From Vicinamibacterales bacterium (GTDB taxonomy: Bacteria; Acidobacteriota; Vicinamibacteria; Vicinamibacterales; UBA823), in the NCBI GenBank assembly GCA_036012125.1, contig DASCOS010000004.1, positions 1-64,000 of the forward strand: 64,000 bases of DNA, in the 5' to 3' direction. Below, in pieces: positions 25,479 through 33,563 of this stretch; the stretch's first letter is position 1; each line of letters opens with the position of its first letter. The notes below the pieces were generated by a model. The model ran no database searches, was not told the DNA's origin, and saw only the letters and a program-made list of their open reading frames with translations. The position numbers and the translations under genes were made by a program.

Positions 25479-27119
25479 GTGGCGCGCCGAGCTTCAACAG
25501 CTAAGCGTAGTGTTCGACGCCACTCGGGTTCCGAGCCGCCCGTGTCACGGACACGCTCCCCCAAGTCTGTTCGGAAATCTGCTCGGAAGAGTGACCATAG
25601 CCCATCTGCGCCCGCCTCTTTTAGTCGACTCTTTGAAGTTCTGCCCCAAGGCTTTTATTGCGGCACGATCACCGGAAACACTACGAAAACGCTGGCTACC
25701 AATCCGCACCTCAAACTAATGTTCGGCTACCCGACCGAAACGTCCTCCACTAAAGTGAAACCGTTTGATGCCGACCGGGTCGTTGACACCGAAGCGTTCA
25801 AGATATTTCTTGAGCGGCTAGAGCGCGATGGCGCTGTCATTAACTATTTGCTGTCACTGCGACGGGCTGACCGAACGCCCATGTGGGTCGAAGTTACGGC
25901 TCACGCCGAACCAAAGCAGGGCAAGACACTACTCATGCATGCACATATGCGTGACGTCAGCGACAAGAAGAAGTCGGACGAGCAGGAACGAGAGCGTTCA
26001 CAACAAGTGCACAAAGAGGAAATTAAGGCTTACGCTCGGCGAGTAATGTCTGGGGTCGCTCACGAGGTAAATAACCCGCTAGCAACGATCCTGACTTGGT
26101 CAGAGCGACTGGCTGAACAGTCGGTTGATGATGTGGTCCAACGCGGCCTGAGCACAATTCATTCGGAATCTCAGCGCGCTGCGGGAATTATTCGAAAACT
26201 TTCGAATTTCAGTGACAACCGACAGGCAACACAAGCAATGGTTGATGTCAACCAGGTTATCAGAGAGACAATGTCACTTCGCACCTATCAACAGCGTGTC
26301 TCCAACATTGTAGTCATCGATGCACTAGCCACCGGTCTGCCTCAGGTGTGGTTTGACGCTGGCCAACTCAAGCAGGTGTTGCTCAACCTAGTGATAAATG
26401 CCGAGCATGTATTAGAGGAGCGTGGCCGGGGCACGCTCGTGATGCGGACTTGGTACAACGCCGGCGAAGAATGCGTGGTGCTGGAACTGAGCGATGACGG
26501 TCCCGGGGTGCCTGACGAGATTCAGGCTAGCATCTTTGATGCGTTCGTCACGACAAAGGATGTGGGAAAAGGCACCGGCCTCGGCCTCACAATGGCTCAA
26601 GCGATTATGCAGGATCACGGTGGCCGGATTACGTTGACTTCAGCCCCCAACGAAGGAGCAACATTCCGCTTGGAATTCCCGGAATTCTCTGCCTCAACGG
26701 TGAAGGCCCATCAGACTGAAATACCATCGACTAAAAGAGGGACAAACCTTGGTGGTGGTGCAGCAGTTCTTCTCGTAGAGGACGACCCGGCCCTAGCAAC
26801 AGTGGTGGCTGAGGCGCTTACCGACAGGGGTTACCGCGTCGACCGCGCGGGAGACGGCAAAGACGCTCTGTCCCGAATAGCCGAACATACCTATGACCTC
26901 GTAATTTGTGACCTGAAAATGCCACGTCTGGACGGCGCAGCATTCTTCCGAGCAGCCGTTACAACCACGCCAAATCTCAAGAACCGTTTGGTTTTTACAA
27001 CTGGGGACGTGGTCGGAGAAAACACTGAACAGTTTCTTAATGAAGTCAGCTGCCCCTGTCTTCGCAAGCCATTCCGCCTCACCGAACTGTTCAAGGTGGC
27101 CCAAGAAGTACTATCCTGA
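25479..27119 (+). CDS. Hybrid sensor histidine kinase/response regulator
   Basis: Cytoplasmic hybrid kinase of 546 aa with no membrane segment. In order: a basic Arg/Ser-rich tail (1-45); a PAS domain (~47-165, LFEVLPQGFYCGTITGNTTK); a HisKA domain with phospho-acceptor His195 in SGVAHEVNNPLA; a HATPase_c domain (N-box LINAEHVLEERG; LSDDGPGVPDEI; GTGLGLTMAQAI); and a C-terminal receiver domain (~430-545) with phospho-Asp in YDLVICDLKMPRLDG and a conserved Lys in LRKPF. The GTG start at 25479 lies 15 nt behind the selenoprotein stop, so the two are probably co-transcribed. It is convergent with the sigma factor gene. The signal is unknown; a redox input from the neighbour is only a hypothesis. 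Confidence 0.88.
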   Translation: MARRASTAKRSVRRHSGSEPPVSRTRSPKSVRKSARKSDHSPSAPASFSRLFEVLPQGFYCGTITGNTTKTLATNPHLKLMFGYPTETSSTKVKPFDADRVVDTEAFKIFLERLERDGAVINYLLSLRRADRTPMWVEVTAHAEPKQGKTLLMHAHMRDVSDKKKSDEQERERSQQVHKEEIKAYARRVMSGVAHEVNNPLATILTWSERLAEQSVDDVVQRGLSTIHSESQRAAGIIRKLSNFSDNRQATQAMVDVNQVIRETMSLRTYQQRVSNIVVIDALATGLPQVWFDAGQLKQVLLNLVINAEHVLEERGRGTLVMRTWYNAGEECVVLELSDDGPGVPDEIQASIFDAFVTTKDVGKGTGLGLTMAQAIMQDHGGRITLTSAPNEGATFRLEFPEFSASTVKAHQTEIPSTKRGTNLGGGAAVLLVEDDPALATVVAEALTDRGYRVDRAGDGKDALSRIAEHTYDLVICDLKMPRLDGAAFFRAAVTTTPNLKNRLVFTTGDVVGENTEQFLNEVSCPCLRKPFRLTELFKVAQEVLS

Positions 27120-27133
27120 GCGAAGACCGGCGG

Positions 27134-28045
27134 TCACCGAGCCACGGCAGTGGGCGGTGAAGTGGCAGCTGCCCGCGGCCGGTGTACGACCAACTGATTA
27201 GCCTTCGGGCTGCGTCGCTTCGGATAGGGCAGCACTACACCCCGTGGGGCATTACGAGAGGCCCGAGTTGCCCGCTTGGGCATATTGTGGGCGAGTACAG
27301 CGCCAAGCGCGTTGGCAGCTACAGCGTCGGATTCGAATTCCTGAGCAAGAGCCTTACGTAATTTATTAATCGCTCGCGTGTGAAGCTGCGAGACCCGAGA
27401 TTCGTTCACGCCGATCTCAGTCCCGATCCGTTTCATCGTTACCTCGCCGTAGTAATACAGTCCGATTACCTTCCGCTCACGTGGCGGGAGGGATTTAATG
27501 GCCGCACGTACCCGACTCTTGACCTCACCCTGTTCCACGGCTTTGTCCGGCGACAGCGGTTTCGAAGGCACCATCACCGCCGGCAAGCTAGCTTCATCGA
27601 TATCCTCGGATGTCGCCAAGGGTGACGTGGATTCGATGGTGTTGATTCGCACGATTGTCTGCCCAAGGCGGGCTTCGTCAGAACCGACGCGAGCGGCCAA
27701 GTCAGCTAAGGAGGGCTCGCCGCCCAGTTCCCGTCGGAGGGCCTCGCGTGCGGACTCAAGTTCACGTCGCACGCGGCGGATCCCGCGAGGCCACGCATCG
27801 CGGCGCAGTGCGTCGATCATCGCTCCCCGTACTCGGCGTTCAGCGAACGTCTCGAACTTGATACCTCGGCTCGCATCGAACCGTTGGGCGGCATCAATGA
27901 GTCCAATCATTCCGTCCTGCACCAAGTCTCCAACATCAATCGAGTGCGGCATCGACGCTGCAACACGGCGGGCCAGTGCCTGGACGAACGGCACGCCATC
28001 CTCGACGCGATTCTGCTGCTCCGTAGTAGCAATATGCTGCGACAT
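27134..28045 (-). CDS. RNA polymerase sigma factor, FliA/WhiG type
   Basis: Sigma-70 family group 3 factor. Region 2 spans ~20-95 (DVGDLVQDGMIGLIDAAQRFD, ASRGIKFETFAERRVRGAMI), region 3 ~95-165 and region 4 ~185-245 (LPPRERKVIGLYYYGEVTMKRIGTEIGVNESRVSQLHTRA). A basic tail of ~55 residues follows region 4, longer than in E. coli FliA. I choose ATG 28045 because GGGGGAG sits 7 nt upstream; the in-frame GTG 28066 overlaps that RBS. No flagellar gene is in the window, so it may control motility elsewhere or another regulon. It is flanked by an orphan H-box protein and a hybrid kinase. Confidence 0.88.
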   Translation of the reverse strand: MSQHIATTEQQNRVEDGVPFVQALARRVAASMPHSIDVGDLVQDGMIGLIDAAQRFDASRGIKFETFAERRVRGAMIDALRRDAWPRGIRRVRRELESAREALRRELGGEPSLADLAARVGSDEARLGQTIVRINTIESTSPLATSEDIDEASLPAVMVPSKPLSPDKAVEQGEVKSRVRAAIKSLPPRERKVIGLYYYGEVTMKRIGTEIGVNESRVSQLHTRAINKLRKALAQEFESDAVAANALGAVLAHNMPKRATRASRNAPRGVVLPYPKRRSPKANQLVVHRPRAAATSPPTAVAR

Positions 28046-28371
28046 CTCAAATCTCCCCCAAGCCACGGCGTCGAGTAGCGGCAGTCGAAAGTGTGCTGCT
28101 CACACTTCGGCGTATGCAGTGGCAGTGCTTTATGTCGCAACAGTGGTACCAACAGGGGGAATGTGTAGTGAATATTCAAGATATATCTGTAAAGTGAACA
28201 AAAATAGGCTCTTATAGTTTTTTATGACTGTGAAAGAAGGAGAAATTATGTAGAGATCCTGCGAATAATCGTCATTAAAATGACAAAGAGAAAAAATATC
28301 GTCAATTAAATGACAACTGTGGAGAGAAATCTCTTTTGAAAGAAGCCTCTTAAGAGGCCAGGAACGCGATC
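28046..28371 (-). promoter_or_regulatory. Upstream region of the sigma factor gene with tandem dyads
   Basis: A 326-bp gene-free, A+T-rich stretch. Two near-identical 18-bp units with internal dyad symmetry, GTCATTAAAATGAC (28271-28284) and GTCAATTAAATGAC (28301-28314), each preceded by ATC and followed by A, are spaced 30 bp apart, about three helical turns, as operators are. Nearer the gene, AAGTGTG (28089-28095) and CACACTT (28101-28107) form a leader hairpin. On the plus strand AAGGAG is followed by ATG TAG at about 28244-28249, a start-stop pair. The factor that binds is unknown. Confidence 0.5.
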
Positions 28372-28581
28372 TTATTCGGGAGTCTTCAGCTTAGAGCGTA
28401 TCGCTCTTGCCGTAGTTAGAGCCTTAAATACGCTCTCCTGGATCTGCACCGCGCGTGATCGGATCTTCCCGTCCGTAGCCTTATTCACTTCAATAAGCTC
28501 AGCATTGGCCAGAATAATTCCGAGCTGATTATTCAGGTCGTGAAACAGTCGGCGGAAATCGGTCGGCTCGTCCACACTCAT
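28372..28581 (-). CDS. Small orphan histidine-kinase H-box-like domain protein
   Basis: A 69-aa protein consisting of little more than a dimerisation/phospho-acceptor-like helix pair: RRLFHDLNNQLGIILANAELIE resembles the H-box of HisKA-type kinases (HDLNNxLxxI), followed by a second helix rich in Ala, Arg and Lys. There is no ATPase domain, so it cannot phosphorylate itself; it could be phosphorylated by another kinase, act as a phosphotransfer protein or inhibit a kinase by heterodimerising. The start ATG 28581 gives a complete short protein. The neighbouring hybrid kinase and NtrC-type regulator could be partners, but this is inference. Confidence 0.7.
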   Translation of the reverse strand: MSVDEPTDFRRLFHDLNNQLGIILANAELIEVNKATDGKIRSRAVQIQESVFKALTTARAIRSKLKTPE

Positions 28582-28631
28582 CCCTTTTCGATGTGGGCTG
28601 AAGCACTGCCGCCGGTCACTGAGCGTATTCC

Positions 28632-28847
28632 TCAGGCCTCTTTTCGGTCGGCCTGCGCCCAGACTGGGCCCTTCGATGCACCAGCCGGCTCCCGCCAGAG
28701 CGTGTCAGTGAAAATACGAATCGAACCGCCAGCCGTTCGGACGTACTCGACCTTGCCACTGGAAATCCAGTTGTAGATCGTCCGGCGGCTAACGCCCACC
28801 AGTTCGCACGCCTTCATAATCGAAATGGCTTTTCGGTCAATAATCAT
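28632..28847 (-). CDS. Excisionase-family (MerR-like) HTH DNA-binding protein
   Basis: A 71-aa protein. Residues 7-45 (ISIMKACELVGVSRRTIYNWISSGKVEYVRTAGGSIRIF) match the small winged-helix DNA-binding domain of excisionase/BldC-like proteins, with the recognition helix in VSRRTIYNW and the wing at GGSIRIF. In this family such proteins act as developmental or phase regulators, and phage integrases are only one context; no integrase is seen here. It lies 50 bp upstream of the orphan H-box gene, probably in one transcript. A structured leader precedes it. Confidence 0.75.
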   Translation of the reverse strand: MIIDRKAISIMKACELVGVSRRTIYNWISSGKVEYVRTAGGSIRIFTDTLWREPAGASKGPVWAQADRKEA

Positions 28848-28860
28848 GGTCTTACTCGCT

Positions 28861-28906
28861 GGCGTGCGGAGTAGCCCAACACACTGAGCGGGGACTCCGC
28901 CTCGCC
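28861..28906 (-). promoter_or_regulatory. Structured leader hairpin of the HTH gene
   Basis: On the minus strand, GGCG-(3 nt)-CGGAGT pairs with ACTCCG-(2 nt)-CGCC (plus coordinates 28861-28872 with 28894-28906), with an inner CCC/GGG pair, immediately upstream of the HTH gene. Further 5' at about 28942-28961 the minus strand reads GGTCGCAAAGCC...GACC, another hairpin. Together they suggest a structured 5' leader; the ligand, if any, is unknown. Confidence 0.45.
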
Positions 28907-29034
28907 TACCAATCCATCTAGCTCACTCCCACTCCTTAGGGTCTATCGGCTTTGCGACCATCGGCCTGTAGGTGAACATTTGAGCTGTCTTGACCAAGGA
29001 GCCACCGAGTGTCAAAATACTGTCACCTCTCTAA

Positions 29035-30426
29035 ATGACTGAAAAAGAAACACATTTACTCATCGTTGAAGATGAAGAGGCGCTCCGTGAAGCATATGCC
29101 GAGGGCCTCTCAGACCGTGGCTACACGGTGACGCAGGTCGAAACTGGTGAGCAGGCGCTGGTGAAACTTCGTGAGTTTGCGTTCGACGTCGTTGTTACAG
29201 ACCTGAAGCTGCCAGGCGCGGCGGATGGCACTCAGGTGGTCAAGGCAGCTGTTGAGCGGTATCCCAAGATTCTCGTCATCGTCATGACTGCGCATGAGGC
29301 TGCGTTCCCTGAGGTTAAGAAAGCAGTCGAGACAATGCCGAACGGCAAGGGCACCTTCCTCACTAAACCATTTCTATTCGAGCACTTGGTGCATGTTCTC
29401 TCAAAGGAACTCGCAACCCAAAACGAGATTGATGACTTACGTAGACAAGTCAATGAGCGTTACCAATTCGGCAACCTCGTCGGGTGCAGCCGAGTTATGC
29501 GTAATCTGGTTGACCTCTTAAAGACCGTCGCACCAACCAACAGCACCGTGTTGATCACCGGTGAGACCGGTACCGGTAAAGAGCTCGCGGCACGCGCCAT
29601 CCATCAAAACAGCCCGCGCCACGCGCATCGGTTTGTCGCGATCAATTGTGGCGCTATTCCTGAAACTCTTCTTGAGGCAGAACTATTTGGCCACGTGCGG
29701 GGTGCGTTCACTGGTGCCATAGAGTCTCGGCCGGGCCGGATTGAGCAGGCACAAAAGGGCACCCTGTTCCTCGATGAGATCAGCACGATGAGTACCGCGC
29801 TTCAGGGTAAGCTCCTTCGCGTACTGCAGGAGCGCGAACTGGAACGGATCGGTGACACTCGGCAGATTAAGATCGACGTTCGGGTTGTCGCAGCAACAAA
29901 TTCCGACCTAACCCAACGTGTGGCTGATGGGGACTTTCGCGAGGACCTGTTCTATCGACTAAATGTCATTCCGGTTACCCTCCCACCACTCCGGGACCGG
30001 CGGGAGGATGTCCCGTTACTGACAGAGCATTTTCTCCAACGAATCGGGCGTGAACTAGTGCCTCCCCGTCCGCAGGTCAAGCCCACACAGGAGGCAAGAC
30101 AGCAGCTAAGCGCTTATCACTGGCCGGGAAACGTCAGGCAACTCGAGAACGTCATCGAGCGAGCACTCACCCTAAACCAAGGTCGCTCCCAGATTGAGAT
30201 CGGCGATCTGCCGCAAGAAATCCAGGCGGCTCCTAATTCGTTGGAAAACTTCCAGGTTACAGTTCCCGACGAAGGCCTTGATTTCAGTCTCTCTATCCAT
30301 GACATCGAGCGTCAAATCATCCGCCAAGCGCTCGAAAAATCTGGCGGCAATAAACGCCGCGCGGCTGACCTGCTCAAGCTCAAGCGCACGACCCTCATTG
30401 AGAAGATGAAGCGGCTGTACACCTGA
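29035..30426 (+). CDS. Sigma-54-dependent response regulator, NtrC family
   Basis: Transcription activator of 463 aa with receiver, AAA+ and Fis-type domains. The receiver (1-125) has acidic HLLIVEDEEALR and phospho-Asp in FDVVVTDLKLPG. The AAA+ domain (~145-375) has Walker A GETGTGKE, the sigma-54-contacting loop RGAFTGAI and Walker B GTLFLDEIS. The C-terminal helix-turn-helix (QIIRQALEKSGGNKRRAADLLKLKRTTLIEKMKRL) is Fis-like. Start ATG 29035. It probably activates promoters with RpoN, which is not encoded here. The neighbouring H-box protein and hybrid kinase are candidate upstream partners. It is co-directional with the small gene at 30437. Confidence 0.92.
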   Translation: MTEKETHLLIVEDEEALREAYAEGLSDRGYTVTQVETGEQALVKLREFAFDVVVTDLKLPGAADGTQVVKAAVERYPKILVIVMTAHEAAFPEVKKAVETMPNGKGTFLTKPFLFEHLVHVLSKELATQNEIDDLRRQVNERYQFGNLVGCSRVMRNLVDLLKTVAPTNSTVLITGETGTGKELAARAIHQNSPRHAHRFVAINCGAIPETLLEAELFGHVRGAFTGAIESRPGRIEQAQKGTLFLDEISTMSTALQGKLLRVLQERELERIGDTRQIKIDVRVVAATNSDLTQRVADGDFREDLFYRLNVIPVTLPPLRDRREDVPLLTEHFLQRIGRELVPPRPQVKPTQEARQQLSAYHWPGNVRQLENVIERALTLNQGRSQIEIGDLPQEIQAAPNSLENFQVTVPDEGLDFSLSIHDIERQIIRQALEKSGGNKRRAADLLKLKRTTLIEKMKRLYT

Positions 30427-30436
30427 GGAAATCTAT

Positions 30437-30742
30437 ATGCCGCCGCGCTACGCCTACTGGACGATTGTGCTGGATACCGGCAGTCGAACATCATTTCGAT
30501 CAGCGACACGAAATGAGCTGGTCACAACCTTGCGCCAAATGAGAAGAAAAGACCCGAAAGCCGAACTCAAATGGTTCGCGCAGGGCCGCCTATGGGAATC
30601 GCCGACCGAGGCGCAAGCGGCACGGGTGCGGCGTTCCACGAAGTTCACCAAATTGGCCCGCAACCCTAAAGAGGTTATGAAGAGAAAAGGTGGACCAAGC
30701 CGCCCTGGGCGGACCAACGGAAAGCACTCCCGGAATCGGTAA
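30437..30742 (+). CDS. Small basic protein, function unknown
   Basis: A 101-aa protein, very basic at the C-terminus (RKGGPSRPGRTNGKHSRNR), with an N-terminal beta-rich part YAYWTIVLDTGSRTSFRS and the repeat-like WFAQGRLWESPTEA. ATG 30437 follows the activator stop by 10 bp, with GAGGAAA as RBS, so it is probably translated from the same message. I do not recognise a family. The basic tail suggests nucleic-acid contact, which is a weak hint only. Confidence 0.55.
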   Translation: MPPRYAYWTIVLDTGSRTSFRSATRNELVTTLRQMRRKDPKAELKWFAQGRLWESPTEAQAARVRRSTKFTKLARNPKEVMKRKGGPSRPGRTNGKHSRNR

Positions 30743-30806
30743 ACGACGTAAGCTTAAATTCAATTACTGCCGGGACCAAAACACTGTCAGACGGCTGTGC
30801 ATCGAT

Positions 30807-31853
30807 CTATCGGCTGAAGAAAAAAGTGTGAATCGTTCGGCGAAGACCAGCAATCGACTCAATCGCGTTGATTTCCTTTCTGAGATGGGAACCATTCTCA
30901 CACCCTTTTGTATACCAAGCGCCGAGCGCCCGAAGTTTGTTAATCACCCACCGGTCACGACCGCGGACCGTCGCAGTTTCGCCAGTTGATGGCAGCCTGT
31001 GACGGAATCCTTCCGCTTCACCAACACCCTCACCGAGCAGTAGGTCCAGGTAGTCCAGTAGGAAATGACCCCTTTTTTCAAATGTGACCTGACGGGGTGC
31101 ATTGCCGGCGGAGAGGTCTGCTGCTTGTGAAAAAATCCATGGATTCCGGAGGGCGCCGCGCCCAACAAGAACGCCGCTCACAGCGCTCTCATTAAGCCTT
31201 TCAAGAAGCTGGGCTGGCTCAACACAATCTCCACTACCGAAAACTGGGATGTCAACTGAACGCGCGACGTCGCTGATGAGGCCCCAGTCAGACCGACCGG
31301 AGTAGGACTGCTTCGCTGTTCGCCCGTGAACCGTGATAGCTGCCGCACCTACGCCTTCGACCCTCCGGGCCAATTCCTGTGCGTTGAGTTCCTCTTCATT
31401 CCAACCACTCCGCATCTTAACCGTCACCGGTATCCTTACAGCCTTCGCCATCGTTTCGACAATGGTCGCTGCGTGCTTCGGATCACGCATGAGGCTGCAA
31501 CCTGCGTTGTGTTTCGCGATTTTTGGGACCGGACAGCCCATATTCACATCTACGATGTCCGCACCTAATGACTCCAAGATCTGCGCTGAAGCCGCCATCT
31601 TAGCTGGATCACCGCCAAACACCTGAATCGATACCGGACGTTCTTCTTCTGTGTACTCAGCGAATTCGAGCGTGCGGTCAATACCGCGTACGAGTCCTTC
31701 GGAACTGACCATCTCCGTCACAACGAGGCCACATCCACGCTGCCGCTTTACCAAGCGTCGGAACGCTGTGTCAGTCATCCCCGCCATCGGTGCCAATCCA
31801 AACGGCAGCGTTAACGTCACTTCGCCGATTTGTACCTGCGCCATTTGTTCCAT
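30807..31853 (-). CDS. dusB: tRNA-dihydrouridine synthase, DusB-like
   Basis: FMN-dependent enzyme reducing uridine to dihydrouridine in tRNA. The TIM-barrel FMN motif LAPMAGMTDTAFRRLV opens the protein; the active-site part is VDVNMGCPVPKIAKHNAGCSLM, with the catalytic Cys in NAGCSL, then VTVKMRSGW, AITVHGRTAKQSYSG, FGSGDCV and GVLVGRGALRNPWIF. I prefer ATG 31853, four nt after the NusG-like stop; ATG 31883 would overlap it. The C-terminal part ends with the helical LRALGAWYTKGCENGSHLRK RNA-binding region. Operon with the NusG paralogue. Confidence 0.9.
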   Translation of the reverse strand: MEQMAQVQIGEVTLTLPFGLAPMAGMTDTAFRRLVKRQRGCGLVVTEMVSSEGLVRGIDRTLEFAEYTEEERPVSIQVFGGDPAKMAASAQILESLGADIVDVNMGCPVPKIAKHNAGCSLMRDPKHAATIVETMAKAVRIPVTVKMRSGWNEEELNAQELARRVEGVGAAAITVHGRTAKQSYSGRSDWGLISDVARSVDIPVFGSGDCVEPAQLLERLNESAVSGVLVGRGALRNPWIFSQAADLSAGNAPRQVTFEKRGHFLLDYLDLLLGEGVGEAEGFRHRLPSTGETATVRGRDRWVINKLRALGAWYTKGCENGSHLRKEINAIESIAGLRRTIHTFFFSR

Positions 31854-31857
31854 CGCG

Positions 31858-32427
31858 TCAGTATGGCCGGACATCAGCAGCATCTACAACGACACTGACA
31901 GCCTGTTTAATCAGGTCCACAGAAAGTATCAACCTAGCTTGAGCACTCTTACGCAATAGACGTCCAATGATCCCCATAAGAGGTCCATGGATCACTTCGA
32001 CCATCATTCCTTCGTGAATGAGTGGACAGGGATCGTATTGCATGTCGCTTTCTACGAGCTGCCGGATAATCGCGATTTCCTGGTTCGGGATCGGGGCAGG
32101 TACTCCGTCGAACGAAACAATATTCACGACTCCCGAACACTTCAGCACAGTGACTCGTGCAGAAGTATCGAACTTAGCAAAACAATAGCCGGGAAATAAC
32201 GGCCAAGCCAACTTCTTCTTCCGGTCCTTCCAACGACTCCACCGAGTATATGTTGGTAGAAATACGTCAATGTTCTTCTGCTGAAGCTGCTCACGTACAG
32301 ATTGCTCGTGTCGAGACCGTGTCCACACTGCATACCAGGCTGGCTCTAAAGAACGTGAGTCCTCAACGGAACCACGTGCCGCAAGCGCGGTTGGTGAGTT
32401 ACCCATTGACAGCAAATGGCTAGACAC
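31858..32427 (-). CDS. NusG-family antiterminator (UpxY/RfaH-like paralogue)
   Basis: A 189-aa transcription elongation factor. The NGN domain (~28-125) begins WYAVWTRSRHEQSVREQLQQ and has the FPGYCFAKFD core; the KOW domain follows (~135-180, VEVIHGPLMGIIGRLLRK). A variable 27-residue N-terminal tail precedes it. It is shaped like the specialised NusG paralogues that antiterminate polysaccharide operons rather than housekeeping NusG, which sits with secE/rplK. The next gene downstream is dusB, not a polysaccharide cluster, but Wzm/Wzt/RfaE2 genes lie 5-7 kb upstream on the same strand. The target is unknown. Confidence 0.8.
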   Translation of the reverse strand: MSSHLLSMGNSPTALAARGSVEDSRSLEPAWYAVWTRSRHEQSVREQLQQKNIDVFLPTYTRWSRWKDRKKKLAWPLFPGYCFAKFDTSARVTVLKCSGVVNIVSFDGVPAPIPNQEIAIIRQLVESDMQYDPCPLIHEGMMVEVIHGPLMGIIGRLLRKSAQARLILSVDLIKQAVSVVVDAADVRPY

Positions 32428-32447
32428 AGCGGGCGGGGGTCGCCGAC

Positions 32448-33527
32448 TCAGTGACCTGTGGTGGCGGCCGCCCGGATAGCGGCTATACGCGCTTCGTACA
32501 CTTCACGGAGGCCATCGCTCTTCCACTCAATAATCGCGTTGGCATAAAGTTCTTCCATGAACCCATTGAACGCAACCTGGCGGCGCTCATTGAAGACCCT
32601 GTTGGCGATATCGCCACGTACATCCTCAAACGATTGAAACGAGACCGGTGTGGCTGATTCGAGTTTAAACATCTGGTAGCCAATCGCCGTCCGTATCGGA
32701 TCAGTCACGTCACCGGGCGCCAAATCCTTTAGCAACTCCATTACAGCCGGTGCGAGTTCATCGTCGTTTAGTGGGCCAATCAGACCACCATTCGCCTTTG
32801 ACGGCGCGTCTGAAACCCTGGCCACTACATCCGAGAATGGCTCACCAGCAACTACACTGGCAAGGGCATCGTTAGCCTTCCCTTCAAGAGCCGCCTCGGC
32901 TACGTTGGTTGGAGTGCCGTCAGGGACCGCGATCAGAATCTCCCGTAGCGTGATCTGTCCTGGTATACGAAACTCATCTGGGTTCGCGTTGTAGTACTCG
33001 CGCGCCTCAGTATCCGTCATCGCGACCTTGTCAGTAACTTCGATCCGCTGGACATTCGAAACAATGAATTGCCGCTCCATCGCACGCCTGAGGTCTGACG
33101 CTGTCATACCTTCTGCAGCCAAAACTTCGTCCCACTGCTCGTCACTTTCGATATTGTTCTGTGTTTTGACATTCTCAACAATGTCAGCGAATCTTTCGTC
33201 ATCCATCTCCATACCGAGTTCACGCCCGTGCTGCACGATCAGTAGCTCATCAATTGCATCAACAATGAGCTGCGGTATTGCTTGATCCAGTAAATCGTTA
33301 AGTTCGGCGTCGGTCGTGTTCTCGTCTAGATTGCCTTGCTCACGCTGTCGCCGCAGCAGTTGAACCTGACGTTCCTCCAGTTCGGTCTTAGTAATAATCG
33401 CGCCGTTAACCTTGACGAGAACCTGTTCTAAAACAATGTTCTGCTCCGCCGGTGCACCTTCCAAAACCACGACAGCTGCCGCTACGGCCCATATGACCAA
33501 GCCACGTGTACCGCTACACTTTCTCAT
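32448..33527 (-). CDS. SurA-like periplasmic peptidyl-prolyl isomerase/foldase
   Basis: Outer-membrane-protein chaperone type, 359 aa. It has a signal peptide (GLVIWAVAAAVVVLEGAPAEQ), a SurA_N-type helical domain (~30-170) starting VKVNGAIITKTELEER, and a parvulin rotamase domain (~185-290; ITLREILI, GGLIGPLNDDELAP, IGYQMFKLES). Only one parvulin domain is seen, whereas E. coli SurA has two. It sits directly downstream of mfd (36 bp) on the same strand. A role in folding envelope proteins follows from the family. Confidence 0.85.
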   Translation of the reverse strand: MRKCSGTRGLVIWAVAAAVVVLEGAPAEQNIVLEQVLVKVNGAIITKTELEERQVQLLRRQREQGNLDENTTDAELNDLLDQAIPQLIVDAIDELLIVQHGRELGMEMDDERFADIVENVKTQNNIESDEQWDEVLAAEGMTASDLRRAMERQFIVSNVQRIEVTDKVAMTDTEAREYYNANPDEFRIPGQITLREILIAVPDGTPTNVAEAALEGKANDALASVVAGEPFSDVVARVSDAPSKANGGLIGPLNDDELAPAVMELLKDLAPGDVTDPIRTAIGYQMFKLESATPVSFQSFEDVRGDIANRVFNERRQVAFNGFMEELYANAIIEWKSDGLREVYEARIAAIRAAATTGH

Positions 33528-33563
33528 AAGCGCCTCAAAAGAAATGTGTTAGACACAACCATC

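Noticed and set aside
27498-28217. Long plus-strand open frame over the sigma factor gene
   Set aside because: It is antisense to a gene with clear sigma-factor motifs and has no recognisable protein features.
28925-28990. c-di-GMP-I (GEMM) riboswitch on the minus strand
   Set aside because: The GCAAAGCC core recalls the motif, but the GGGCAAACC half and GNRA-capped helix are missing, and the spacing to CTAAGG is two bases too long.
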